Below are positions 1 through 8,265 of a stretch of DNA of 16,487 nucleotides, one piece after another. A program made the translations under genes and the position numbers. The stretch covers positions 1 to 16,487 of the forward strand of contig JAJQGZ010000003.1 of the NCBI GenBank assembly GCA_021200075.1, written 5' to 3'. Numbering within the stretch: position 1 is the stretch's first letter; each line of letters opens with the position of its first letter. This DNA comes from Clostridiales bacterium (GTDB taxonomy: Bacteria > Bacillota > Clostridia > Oscillospirales > Acutalibacteraceae). The notes under the pieces are model-generated. The model saw only the letters and a list, made by a program, of their open reading frames with translations, searched no databases and was not told where the DNA came from.

Positions 1-1
1 T

Positions 2-115
2 GTCCTCGGACATTTTGTAAACCATGTTACCATATCCGACATATTATCCGACCGTAATGTCAGAGCAGAAACAAATGCAAGAATGTCATCTGGCATTTAT
101 TACAGCACCAAATAA
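2..115 (+). CDS. C-terminal fragment of an unrecognised protein (partial, doubtful)
   Basis: A plus-strand frame is open from the window edge for 37 codons and stops at TAA 113-115, 16 bases before a terminator hairpin that works in both directions. That arrangement fits a gene converging on trmB. The peptide starts VLGHFVNHVTIS and ends SSGIYYSTK; I do not recognise it. The LGH start recalls the end of tyrosine recombinases, but the later Tyr motif does not fit, so I make no such claim. The opposite strand is also open here, from an ATG near position 92 to the window edge, without a visible ribosome site. Either frame, or neither, could be coding. Confidence 0.3.
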   Translation, partial: VLGHFVNHVTISDILSDRNVRAETNARMSSGIYYSTK

Positions 116-130
116 ATAGATAAAAAAATA

Positions 131-166
131 ACAGTCTGTCAGCTTCGGCTCGGCAGACTGTTTTTT
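131..166. terminator. Bidirectional intrinsic terminator
   Basis: An 8-bp perfect stem, ACAGTCTG (131-138) with CAGACTGT (154-161), extends inward through AGC/GCT to a TTCG loop, with a small bulge. On the plus strand it runs into T6 (161-166). On the minus strand it is followed by TTATTTTTTTA. It therefore suits both the plus-strand gene end at 115 and trmB arriving from the right. Confidence 0.8.
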
Positions 167-212
167 CAAAAATTTATATTTATTATTTGTCAAAAATTGT
201 TTTTGTATTTTC

Positions 213-887
213 TCAGTGGTTTACTCTCGCTTCAAGGCGGTAAATCGGCTGTTCTTTGTCGAGAAATTTCTGCTCGTATTCGGTGATGATATTGCCCTCA
301 AAAGAGCTGTTGTGCAAATCGAGCGAAACATTCTCAAGCCTGAAACCGCAGGAAGAAAACGCTTCAATCGAATATTCAAAAAAGTGCATATTGTCGGTTT
401 TTTGACAGATTACGCCGTCATCTTGCAAAATTTCTTTATATATTTCAAGGAATTTGGGATTCGTAAGCCTGTGAGCCTTGTGCCTGTTTTTAGGAAACGG
501 ACAGGAAAAGTTGAGGTAAATTTCCTTTACGCTGTGCTTTTTTATGTAGGACGGGATGTACTCCGCCGTTATGCACAAAAACATAATGTTTTCAAGTCCC
601 TCGGCTCTCGCCTTGTCAACCACAAGGATCATAACATTCCTGTTTCGTTCTATGCACAAAATGTTTTTATCGGGATTTTCCTTTGCAAATGTGCAGGCAA
701 ACTGTCCTTTGCCGCATCCTATTTCAAGGCAAAGCTCCTGTTCCTTTTTGTATATTTCGGAGCAGTCGAGCAGGTGATTTTCATTTGGCGCATCGTTAAA
801 ATCAAGTGATTCGTTTTTTCCTATAATAAGATAATCTCCGGCTGAAGCTATACGCTCGTCAAGATTTTTCTTGCGTCTCATTCTCAT
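213..887 (-). CDS. trmB: tRNA (guanine-N7-)-methyltransferase TrmB
   Basis: TrmB transfers a methyl group from S-adenosylmethionine to N7 of G46 in the variable loop of tRNAs. The 224 residues match the usual length. The start MRMRRKKNLDER is typical of the family, and AAGGG lies 10 bases before the ATG. Visible motifs are the SAM loop LEIGCGKG (about 54-61), the acidic residue E80, a modified NFSCPFPK motif (126-133), KTDN (163-166) and the C-terminal TEYEQKF (202-208). Two usual acidic residues are changed: the Asp of NFSDPWPK is Cys129, and the Asp of the preceding DA motif is Thr107. The substrate-side Lys133, Asp165, Thr202 and Glu205 are kept. It is the last gene of a minus-strand unit, 36 bases after the COG2509 gene, and ends at the 131-166 terminator. 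Confidence 0.93.
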   Translation of the reverse strand: MRMRRKKNLDERIASAGDYLIIGKNESLDFNDAPNENHLLDCSEIYKKEQELCLEIGCGKGQFACTFAKENPDKNILCIERNRNVMILVVDKARAEGLENIMFLCITAEYIPSYIKKHSVKEIYLNFSCPFPKNRHKAHRLTNPKFLEIYKEILQDDGVICQKTDNMHFFEYSIEAFSSCGFRLENVSLDLHNSSFEGNIITEYEQKFLDKEQPIYRLEARVNH

Positions 888-923
888 ATTATCGTTACCC
901 TTTAGTCGCTGTATTTTGTCAAA

Positions 924-2519
924 TCAGTGTTTGCCGTCAAGCACGCTGTGCGCACATTTTATTCCGTCAATGGCGGCGGAGACTATACCGCCTGCATATC
1001 CGGCGCCCTCTCCGCAGGGGTAAATTCCCCTTACTTTGCATTGTAACAGGTCGTCACGCACAATTCTTACGGCGCTTGACGATCTTGTTTCCGGTGCGGT
1101 CAAAACTGCGTCGTACATATTAAATCCGTTCAACTTTTTATCCATCTGAACTATTGCGTCACGCATTGTAGTAACCGCTTTTTTAGGCAGACAACCCTCA
1201 AGGTTTGTGAGCGTAACACCTGTTTGACAGGTGGGATTTACCGAGCCGAGAGATATACTTTCCTTTCCTTTTAGGAAATTGCCGACAAGTTGCGCCGGCG
1301 CACGGTAATCGCCGCCTGCAAGCTCAAACGCTTTGCGTTCAATATCTCTTTGATAGTATATTCCTGAAAGCGGATGGTCGGACGGGAAGTCCTTGGGTTC
1401 AATCCCGACCAAAAGCGCCGAATTGGCGTTTTCACTATCACGGGCAAGAGAACTCATACCGTTTACTATAACTCCGCCTTTTTCGCTTGCCGCCGCAACA
1501 ACAGTACCGCCGGGGCACATACAAAATGTGTATGCGCCTCTTTCGTGGAGCGAATGGCAGGATAGCTTGTAATCCGCCGCACCGAGCTTCGGGTGGTTTG
1601 CGAATTTACCGTACTGCGCTTTATTGATAAGGGATTGCGGATGCTCAATCCTCGCACCTACGGAAAACGGTTTGGGCGCAATTTCAATTCCATCGTTGTA
1701 AAGCATTTCAACCGTATCTCTTGCGCTGTGACCTATTGCGACGATTACGCTGTCACATTCTATATCAAATTTTTCTCCGCCGTGTGTGTAGGTTATTCCC
1801 TGAACAAATCCGTTTGCCTTAATTATGCTCTCAACCTTACATTCAAGGCGCACTTCTCCGCCGAGAGCTTCTATCTTTTTTCTTATTTCCTTAACTACTT
1901 CCGAGAGCTTGTCCGTGCCGATATGCGGCTTTGCGGAATACAGTATTTCCTCCGGCGCTCCGGCTTCATATAATTCCTGGAGAACCTTTTTTATATATGG
2001 GCTTTTAATTCCCGTTGTGAGCTTGCCGTCGGAGAATGTACCTGCGCCGCCCTCGCCGAACTGAACATTCGATTCCTCATTAAGCTCCCTCATGTTCCAG
2101 AATTTTTCAACATCCTTTTTGCGGGAATCCACATCCTTGCCCCGTTCGAGTATAATCGGGCAGGTTCCGGCTTGAGCCAAAATAAGCCCTGCAAACATTC
2201 CTGCCGGGCCGAAGCCTACAACAATGGGACGCATACTGCCGTTTCGGCAGTCCTGCGGAAGCTCGTAGCTGTACGGCACCACTATTTTAGCGTCTTTTGA
2301 CTTGCATTTAAGCACCGCCTGTTCCTCGTCACAGTTAAGGCAAATGTCAAGCGAATAGGTAAAATGCACATCGTTCTTTTTCCTTGCGTCAACGCTTTTT
2401 TTATATATCGTGCAGGATGTTATTTCCTTTTCGGCGACTTTCAGTATTTTTGCGGCTTTTACCTTGAGCAGAGTCTCGTCCTCGTCAAGGTTCAGCCTGA
2501 TTTCGTTTATCCGTATCAT
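924..2519 (-). CDS. FAD-dependent dehydrogenase, COG2509 type
   Basis: This 531-residue protein matches the uncharacterised COG2509 flavoproteins of Firmicutes and Bacteroidetes in length and organisation. After a family-specific N-terminal domain of about 95 residues comes the FAD-binding Rossmann motif VGFGPAGMFAG. Then come the EESNVQFGEGGAGTFSDGKL segment, a second nucleotide-binding stretch VIVAIGHSARDT, and a C-terminal GEGAGYAGGIVSAAIDG stretch that closes the FAD site. No signal peptide is visible, so it is cytosolic. Its electron donor and substrate are not known. It starts 19 bases after the stop of the HI0933-like flavoprotein gene with no clear ribosome site, which suggests coupled translation. 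It looks intact. Confidence 0.88.
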   Translation of the reverse strand: MIRINEIRLNLDEDETLLKVKAAKILKVAEKEITSCTIYKKSVDARKKNDVHFTYSLDICLNCDEEQAVLKCKSKDAKIVVPYSYELPQDCRNGSMRPIVVGFGPAGMFAGLILAQAGTCPIILERGKDVDSRKKDVEKFWNMRELNEESNVQFGEGGAGTFSDGKLTTGIKSPYIKKVLQELYEAGAPEEILYSAKPHIGTDKLSEVVKEIRKKIEALGGEVRLECKVESIIKANGFVQGITYTHGGEKFDIECDSVIVAIGHSARDTVEMLYNDGIEIAPKPFSVGARIEHPQSLINKAQYGKFANHPKLGAADYKLSCHSLHERGAYTFCMCPGGTVVAAASEKGGVIVNGMSSLARDSENANSALLVGIEPKDFPSDHPLSGIYYQRDIERKAFELAGGDYRAPAQLVGNFLKGKESISLGSVNPTCQTGVTLTNLEGCLPKKAVTTMRDAIVQMDKKLNGFNMYDAVLTAPETRSSSAVRIVRDDLLQCKVRGIYPCGEGAGYAGGIVSAAIDGIKCAHSVLDGKH

Positions 2520-2538
2520 AGCTTATACCGTTTGATAA

Positions 2539-3640
2539 TTAAGAATTTATTTTTTTGGCAATTTCGTCTGCAATGGTGATTCCGCTGTAAAACGCAAAGT
2601 TCAGATTAAATCCGCCGCAGGGGAACTGGTAATCGAGTACCTCTCCGCAGGCGTAAAATCCGTTGGTCTTTAACGACCTGAAGCCGTCAAATTCTGAAAG
2701 CTCTGCTCCGCCCTTTGTAATCTGGGCGAATTTGTAGCTCTTTGTGCCTGTGATAATCAAAAGCCTGTTCTTGGCAATTTTTGCGGTGAGTACGGGATCG
2801 TTGCCTGCGGCTTCCGCTGTCAGACGGGAAAGAATCGGAGAGAGTATCCCTTGCAGATTGCCGAACTGCTTGATGTGGTCAACAAGCCTTTTTTCGCTTA
2901 TATTCGGCGCAAAGTCGAGGGAAACCAAGCATTTTTCGGATTTTCAGAAACGAAATTTTCGCTTGCATATCCCGATAAATTTATTGTCACTATGCCCGAA
3001 AGACCGTAATCTGCGAAAAACACCTCGCCGTATTCCTCGGCAACAATTTTTCTGTCAAGGAGCAGGCGCATATTGCATTTTGCTCTTTGCCCTTTCATCG
3101 CTTTTACAAATTTATTTGACGATGTGAGCTGAACAAGAGCGGGGCAGAGCGGCGTAATGTGATGACCGAGGGATTCCAAAAGCGAATAACCGCTGTCGGT
3201 TAAACCCTTTTCCTTTGCGCCAAGTCTTCGCTTGCAACTACGGCATAATCGGCTTTGATTTGCTTCTTCGTGCTTTTTATATTCAGCTCTTTGTCAATAT
3301 CGGTAACCGTACAGTCGGTGATTATATTTACGCCGAGATTTTCGCAGCTGTCCTTCAAAATACCACGAACCGTTACCGCTTGGTTTGAATAAGGGTATAC
3401 TCTGCCTTCGTCGTCCGTGCGTGTAACAAGACCGATTGAGCTGAAAAAATCTATAACCTCTTCATTGTGCTGAGCCTTGACATTTGAAAGATTGCACCGT
3501 CCGTTGCCTGTTGCGAGAAGCTTTTTGCCGACCTCGTCTTCTTGTTCTAAGAGTGTAACGCTTGCAGACGGAATATTCTGTTTCAGCCTTACGACGCACG
3601 CAAGTCCGCTTGCACCGGCTCCGATTATTACTATATTCAT
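2539..3640 (-). CDS. HI0933-like NAD(P)/FAD flavoprotein, interrupted by two apparent frameshifts
   Basis: The reading frame is split into three pieces that together form one protein of about 367 residues, slightly short of the usual roughly 390-410 of the HI0933/YhiN (COG2081) family. Piece one (3640 to about 3230) begins MNIVIIGAGASGLACV, an FAD Rossmann motif, and contains VGKKLLATGNGRCNLSN, a family hallmark. Piece two (about 3230 to 2935) contains GYSLLESLGHHITPLCPALV. Piece three (about 2935 to 2539) ends with the conserved TNGFYACGEVLDYQFPCGGFN FAD-closing segment, here GFYACGEVLDY then PCGGFNLNFAF. Restoring one base near 3226-3231 and one A in the T5 run (plus strand) at 2932-2936 joins all frames. 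The start has GAGG upstream and follows the GH13 stop by 20 bases. Sequencing error is more likely than decay, because the protein is well conserved in all three pieces. Its reaction is unknown. Confidence 0.82.
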
Positions 3641-3660
3641 AAATTAAAATCCTCAGATAT

Positions 3661-5517
3661 TTATTTTGTCCTGTAAAGCATTGCATAGCGGTACGGCGGA
3701 AGCGATATTACTCCGTTTTTGCTTGCATAACCGAAGTAGCTGTATGAATTATCCCACAAATTGCTTATCGGCACCTCGGCATATTTATCACTGTTATTTA
3801 CCGCCACAAGGCAGGCCGAGCTTTCACTTGTGCGTGAATAAGCTATCACCGCACCCGAGCAGTAAACAGGCTCAAATTCTCCGTCATATAAGCAGGGGCA
3901 TCCTCTGCGTATCTGACCGAGACGGCGGTACCATTTGAGCAACTCTTTATTTTGGTCATCCCACTGCATACAGGCTCTGTTGAAAGGGTCTTCCATACCC
4001 TGCATACCTATCTCGTCGCCGTAATAAATCGATGGCACACCGGGGAGAGTGTACTGCAAAAGCGACGCCGCTTTCATCATAGATATACCTTTGAGGTAAT
4101 CATATTGTGAAAGCTCGTTATTTTTATGTTGCCAATCCCTGTCCCTGCCGTTGCAGTCCGGGCCGACAAGTCGGGTAATCGCTCTTTGCGTATCGTGCGT
4201 GCCGATATGGTTCATCAGAATATTTAAAACCTGCGGAGGATAGTTCTCCACAATATCCATAACACAGTTGAAAAAATCTGCACCGTTTGCGTATCTGACG
4301 AAATTAAGCACTGCGTCCGCAAAAGGATAGTTCATAACGGAATCAAGCTGTTCTCCGAGCAGGTATCTCCGCCTGTTGCCGTAAGAGAATTTTTCAGCTG
4401 CATTTTCCCACACTTCGCCTATAATCACGGCGTCCTTGTTTTCTTCTTTAACGGCTTTTCTTAAATCATCGAGGAAAATATCGGGTAGTTCGTCGGCTAC
4501 ATCGAGCCTCCAGCCGCTGATACCGCATTTAAGCCATTTTCTGAGTATTCCGTTTTTACCGCAAATATACTCTCTATAGCTTTCGCTTTCCTCTTTCACC
4601 TCGGGCAGGAGCTTTATTCCCCACCAGGAATCGTAATCGTCGGGATAATCAATGAATTTATACCAGTCGTAATATTCACTGTCTTTGCTGTTAGATGCTC
4701 CGAGAGTGGGGTATGTGCCGTACATATTGAAGTATTTGCTGTCACAGCCCGTATGGCTGAACACTCCGTCGAGTATAACCGATATTCCGTATTCTTCCTT
4801 TGCGGTTTTGCAAAGACTTTTTAAATCCTCTTGCGTGCCGAGCAGTGGGTCTATTTTTTCATAGTCGGCGGTGTCGTACCTGTGGTTTGAGTGCGCTTCA
4901 AATATCGGGTTGATATAAATACAGCTTACTCCGAGTTCGGAAAGGTATCCGAGCTTTTGCTCGATACCCTTTAAATCTCCGCCGAAAAAGTCGTTATTCC
5001 ACATCCCGTTCATCTGTTCCTCACGCCAAAACGGTTCTTCACCCCATTTTCGCATTACTCGAACAGCCGGAATATCTTTTTTTTCCTGACCGGAATTATA
5101 AAATCTGTCGGGAAAAATTTGATATATTATACCGCCCTTTAAAAAATCGGGTGTGGTAAAGTCCTTTGCGTACACCACCTGGCGAAATCCTCCGCCCTGA
5201 GCCGAATAAACTCCGATACCGCCTTGATTTTTGATAAATCCTTTTCCCCACAGGGTATCAAGCTCAAAGTGGTAAAAGTACAGACCCGGACTTTCTGCAA
5301 AAAAGTGAAGCTCCCAATATTCGTTATTGTCGCCGCACATTCCAGCCCAGAACATATCGTAGCAGACCGTGTCCTCATTTTCCTTTGTTACGGCAAGCTT
5401 TGCGCAGGAGCATTTGCAGTCACGGGGAACAATAATGCGGAATTTGCACTTTTCGTCAACCGCAATAGCTGAAATTATTGATTTGTAGGCTTTGTCTCTT
5501 GAATTGAAAATCAGCAT
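3661..5517 (-). CDS. Cytoplasmic GH13 alpha-glucan hydrolase (neopullulanase/cyclomaltodextrinase-like)
   Basis: This is a 618-residue alpha-amylase family enzyme with no signal peptide, so it acts inside the cell on maltodextrin or glycogen-derived glucans. Residues 1 to about 115 look like the N-terminal beta-sandwich (CBM34-like) seen in neopullulanases. The barrel starts near GGIIYQIFPDRFYNS. Conserved GH13 regions are visible: DGVFSH (250-255), GWRLDVADE with nucleophile Asp339, IIGEVW with acid/base Glu368, and NHIGTHDT with Asp442. The start at 5517 is chosen because GAGGG lies about ten bases upstream and the residues from MLIFNSRDKA match the family. A longer frame from 5571 would start inside the glgP terminator. 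It lies just downstream of glgP, but no promoter stands out in the 55-base gap, so readthrough may drive it. Exact substrate cannot be told from sequence. Confidence 0.88.
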   Translation of the reverse strand: MLIFNSRDKAYKSIISAIAVDEKCKFRIIVPRDCKCSCAKLAVTKENEDTVCYDMFWAGMCGDNNEYWELHFFAESPGLYFYHFELDTLWGKGFIKNQGGIGVYSAQGGGFRQVVYAKDFTTPDFLKGGIIYQIFPDRFYNSGQEKKDIPAVRVMRKWGEEPFWREEQMNGMWNNDFFGGDLKGIEQKLGYLSELGVSCIYINPIFEAHSNHRYDTADYEKIDPLLGTQEDLKSLCKTAKEEYGISVILDGVFSHTGCDSKYFNMYGTYPTLGASNSKDSEYYDWYKFIDYPDDYDSWWGIKLLPEVKEESESYREYICGKNGILRKWLKCGISGWRLDVADELPDIFLDDLRKAVKEENKDAVIIGEVWENAAEKFSYGNRRRYLLGEQLDSVMNYPFADAVLNFVRYANGADFFNCVMDIVENYPPQVLNILMNHIGTHDTQRAITRLVGPDCNGRDRDWQHKNNELSQYDYLKGISMMKAASLLQYTLPGVPSIYYGDEIGMQGMEDPFNRACMQWDDQNKELLKWYRRLGQIRRGCPCLYDGEFEPVYCSGAVIAYSRTSESSACLVAVNNSDKYAEVPISNLWDNSYSYFGYASKNGVISLPPYRYAMLYRTK

Positions 5518-5569
5518 CCTTTTCCCTCGGAATATGTAATTTCGTGTTGATTTATGACCTGATAACACC

Positions 5570-5599
5570 AAAAAGACACGGCGGAAATATCCGTGTCTT
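5570..5599 (-). terminator. Intrinsic terminator of glgP
   Basis: A perfect 9-bp stem pairs AAGACACGG (5573-5581) with CCGTGTCTT (5591-5599) around a 9-base loop. Read on the minus strand, the stem is followed by TTTTTGG. It begins 22 bases after the glgP stop codon. Confidence 0.8.
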
Positions 5600-5621
5600 C
5601 AGGTGTGAATTTTAAGATATT

Positions 5622-8156
5622 TTATTTCTTTGTACTTTTTGTACTCTTTGATTTTTTAGCGGCGGATTTTTTCGGTGAAGAAGATTTTTTCTTGTTTGCT
5701 TCGGATTTCTCCGCCTTTTTATTTGATGAAGCGGAAGAAGCTTTTTTATCCTCTTTAAATACTACCGGCTTTGTGTTCCAAATATTTTCGGCATAATCCC
5801 TTATGGAACGGTCGGCGCTGAATACTCCGGCACCGCTGATGTTCATAAGCGACATCTGCGAGAATTTGCGTTTATCTGCATATGCCTCGGCGGATTCCTG
5901 CTGAACCTTTCTGTAATCGGCAAAATCTGCGAGAGTCATATATCTGTCGTTGGTGTTGAAGTACGATACAATTTCGCCGAACTGCTTGTCGTTTATGCCT
6001 GCGCCGATAAAGTCAACGGCGTTTTTGAGCGTTTTGTTATTGTACAGATACTGCGACGGGTTGTAGCCGCTGTTTTGAAGCTGTACAACCTCGGGAGTCG
6101 TCAAGCCGAATATGAAAATGTTATCCTTGCCGACTGCGTCGTAAATTTCAACATTTGCTCCGTCCATTGTGCCGAGAGTTACGGCACCGTTTAGCATAAG
6201 CTTCATATTGCCGGTACCCGACGCTTCCGTTCCTGCAAGGGAAATTTGCTCTGAAATATCAGCCGCCGGCATAAGCGCTTCCGCAAGGGAGACATTGTAG
6301 TCTTCCATAAATACAACCTTGATTCTGCCCTTGATGTCGGGGTCGTTGTTTACAACCACGGAAAGGGAATAGATAAGCTCTATTATCTTCTTTGCAAGGA
6401 AGTATCCGGGTGCCGCTTTTGATGCGAAAATATAAGTCCTCGGCTGAAAATCCATATTCGGATTTGCTTTGAGCATTTGATATTCGGCAATTATATTCAG
6501 CACATTGAGCTGCTGACGCTTATATTCGTGCAGTCTTTTTACCTGAACATCAAAAATTGATGTCGGGTCAAGGTCAATGCCGTTTCTCTTTTTAACAATC
6601 TTTGCAAAGCTTTCCTTGTTTGCAAGCTTTATTTGAGCAAGTCGGTCGAGAACCTGAGCGTCGTCCTTGTAATCACGAAGCTTTAAAAGCTCTTCACTGT
6701 TTGTAATAAAGCCGTCGCCGATAAGCTCGGTTATAAATGATGTCAGCTGCGGATTTGCCTGGCATATCCAGCGCCTGAAAGCAATGCCGTTTGTGACATT
6801 CTTGAATTTTTCGGGTGTAACCGTATAGAAATCGTGGAACACCATATCTTTAAGAATTTCGGAATGAAGTGCGGAAACACTGTTTACGGAATGTGAAGCG
6901 GCAACACAGAGGTTTGCCATTCTCACAACACCGCCGGAGACGATTGCCATTCTTTCTTCCTTTTCCTTGTCCTGTGTAACACCGTAGATATATCCTCTGA
7001 AACGGTTGTCAATCTCTTTGGTAATGGTGTATATACGGGGGAGAAGCCTCTTGTAAAGGTCTTCGCTCCAACATTCAAGAGCTTCTTTCATAACCGTATG
7101 GTTTGTGTACGCAACGGTTCTTGTAACAATGCTCCAAGCCGAATCCCAGTCGTAGCCGCATTCGTCGAGCATAATTCTCATAAGCTCCGGTATCGCCATA
7201 GTCGGGTGCGTGTCGTTAATGTGGATAGCAACCTTGTCGGGGAGATTGTCAAGCGTATTGTATTTTGTAAGGTGACGCCTGATTATATCCTGAACGGATG
7301 CCGAAACAAGGAAATACTGCTGACGAAGCCTGAGCGATTTGCCCTCCGGAGTATTGTCCGCAGGATAAAGCACCTTGGAAATAGCTTCCGCCATAGCCGA
7401 TCTTTCCATAGCTTTTATATATGAGCCGGAGTTGAAAAGCCCCATATCGAGATCGGGCTTTTTAGCTGCCCAAAGGCGAAGTCTTGAAACGCCCTTTCCC
7501 TTGCCGGATACATACATATCGTAAGGAACTGCGATAACTGTGTTGCAGTCGTTGTATTCAACATGATGGTAATCTCCGTCCCATCTTTCGCCCACAGTTC
7601 CCTCGAACCTTACTTCCTGCGCTCTTTCCTCTCTCGGAACAAGCCATACCTCTCCGCCGGGGAGCCAGAAATCGGGCAGCTCGGTCTGCCAGCCGTCAAT
7701 CAGTTTTTGCTTAAAAATGCCTGCTTCATATCTGATTGAATATCCCATTGACTGAAACGAATTGGTTGCAAGTCCGTCAAGGTAGCAGGCGGCAAGTCTG
7801 CCCAAACCGCCGTTGCCGAGACCTGCGTCAGGTTCAAGCTCGTAGAGATTGCCAAGCTTTACATCAAAGGAAGCGAGAGCTTCTTTGAATGTTTCGGCAA
7901 GACCGAGGTTGTATAAATTATTCTTGAGCGAGCGGCCCATAAGAAATTCCATACACAGATAATAAATCTGCTTTGTGTCCTGTCCGTTTGCCTCGTGGCG
8001 AAAGTCACTGTTCATTTCGGAAAGCATATCACGCACTATCATAGCGCTTGCTTTGTAATACTGCTCGTCGTCAGCCGTTTTCGGGTCTACTCCGAAGAAG
8101 TGGCTGAGCTTGTCACTGATTGCTTTCTTGGTCTGTGAAACTGTCATTTTTTTCAT
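5622..8156 (-). CDS. glgP: Glycogen/maltodextrin phosphorylase with Lys/Ser-rich C-terminal tail
   Basis: This enzyme releases glucose-1-phosphate from alpha-1,4-glucan ends with inorganic phosphate, using pyridoxal phosphate (GT35 family). The start at 8156 gives 844 residues and has GGAGGA six bases upstream; a longer frame to 8213 would run through the leader. Hallmarks are GLGNGGLGRLAACYLD (112-127), the HINDTHPTM segment (312-320), QVKRLHEYKRQQLN (538-551), and EASGTGNMKLMLNG (644-657), where Lys652 should carry PLP. The phosphorylase core ends near AENIWNTKPVVF (about 789-800). The last 44 residues are almost only Lys, Ser, Ala, Thr, Glu and Asn, which is not part of the usual fold and makes the protein longer than normal bacterial GlgP. 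It has its own promoter and terminator and lies beside the GH13 gene. Confidence 0.95.
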   Translation of the reverse strand: MKKMTVSQTKKAISDKLSHFFGVDPKTADDEQYYKASAMIVRDMLSEMNSDFRHEANGQDTKQIYYLCMEFLMGRSLKNNLYNLGLAETFKEALASFDVKLGNLYELEPDAGLGNGGLGRLAACYLDGLATNSFQSMGYSIRYEAGIFKQKLIDGWQTELPDFWLPGGEVWLVPREERAQEVRFEGTVGERWDGDYHHVEYNDCNTVIAVPYDMYVSGKGKGVSRLRLWAAKKPDLDMGLFNSGSYIKAMERSAMAEAISKVLYPADNTPEGKSLRLRQQYFLVSASVQDIIRRHLTKYNTLDNLPDKVAIHINDTHPTMAIPELMRIMLDECGYDWDSAWSIVTRTVAYTNHTVMKEALECWSEDLYKRLLPRIYTITKEIDNRFRGYIYGVTQDKEKEERMAIVSGGVVRMANLCVAASHSVNSVSALHSEILKDMVFHDFYTVTPEKFKNVTNGIAFRRWICQANPQLTSFITELIGDGFITNSEELLKLRDYKDDAQVLDRLAQIKLANKESFAKIVKKRNGIDLDPTSIFDVQVKRLHEYKRQQLNVLNIIAEYQMLKANPNMDFQPRTYIFASKAAPGYFLAKKIIELIYSLSVVVNNDPDIKGRIKVVFMEDYNVSLAEALMPAADISEQISLAGTEASGTGNMKLMLNGAVTLGTMDGANVEIYDAVGKDNIFIFGLTTPEVVQLQNSGYNPSQYLYNNKTLKNAVDFIGAGINDKQFGEIVSYFNTNDRYMTLADFADYRKVQQESAEAYADKRKFSQMSLMNISGAGVFSADRSIRDYAENIWNTKPVVFKEDKKASSASSNKKAEKSEANKKKSSSPKKSAAKKSKSTKSTKK

Positions 8157-8185
8157 ACAAATCCTCCAAAAAAATCGAGAAAATA

Positions 8186-8207
8186 AAAGTAATTTTAAAG
8201 TTACTTT
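8186..8207. promoter_or_regulatory. Inverted repeat at the predicted glgP transcription start
   Basis: AAAGTAA (8186-8192) and TTACTTT (8201-8207) form a perfect 7-bp inverted repeat with an 8-base spacer. It covers the expected transcription start of glgP, a classic place for a repressor site. No T run follows, so it is not a terminator. The binding protein is unknown. Confidence 0.4.
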
Positions 8208-8211
8208 GTAC

Positions 8212-8240
8212 ATTATACACTAAAATACCGAGTTTGGCAA
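8212..8240 (-). promoter_or_regulatory. Sigma-A promoter of glgP
   Basis: On the minus strand a -35 box TTGCCA (8235-8240) is separated by exactly 17 bases from a perfect -10 box TATAAT (8212-8217). The expected start is near 8205, about 50 bases before the glgP ATG at 8156. It shows that glgP is transcribed apart from the flippase upstream. Confidence 0.8.
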
Positions 8241-8265
8241 CACTAATATATTAATATGTAATTTC

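Noticed and set aside
1..115. End of a tyrosine recombinase, from the LGH at the start of the fragment
   Set aside because: The rest of the peptide lacks the expected spacing to the catalytic Tyr, and the match is three residues only.
216..809. A 197-codon plus-strand frame opposite trmB
   Set aside because: It lies fully inside the clearly recognised trmB gene on the other strand, has no family signature and no supporting ribosome site.
5518..5571. Longer GH13 start at 5571
   Set aside because: It would begin in the T run of the glgP terminator and add 18 residues not resembling the family; the ATG at 5517 has a good ribosome site.
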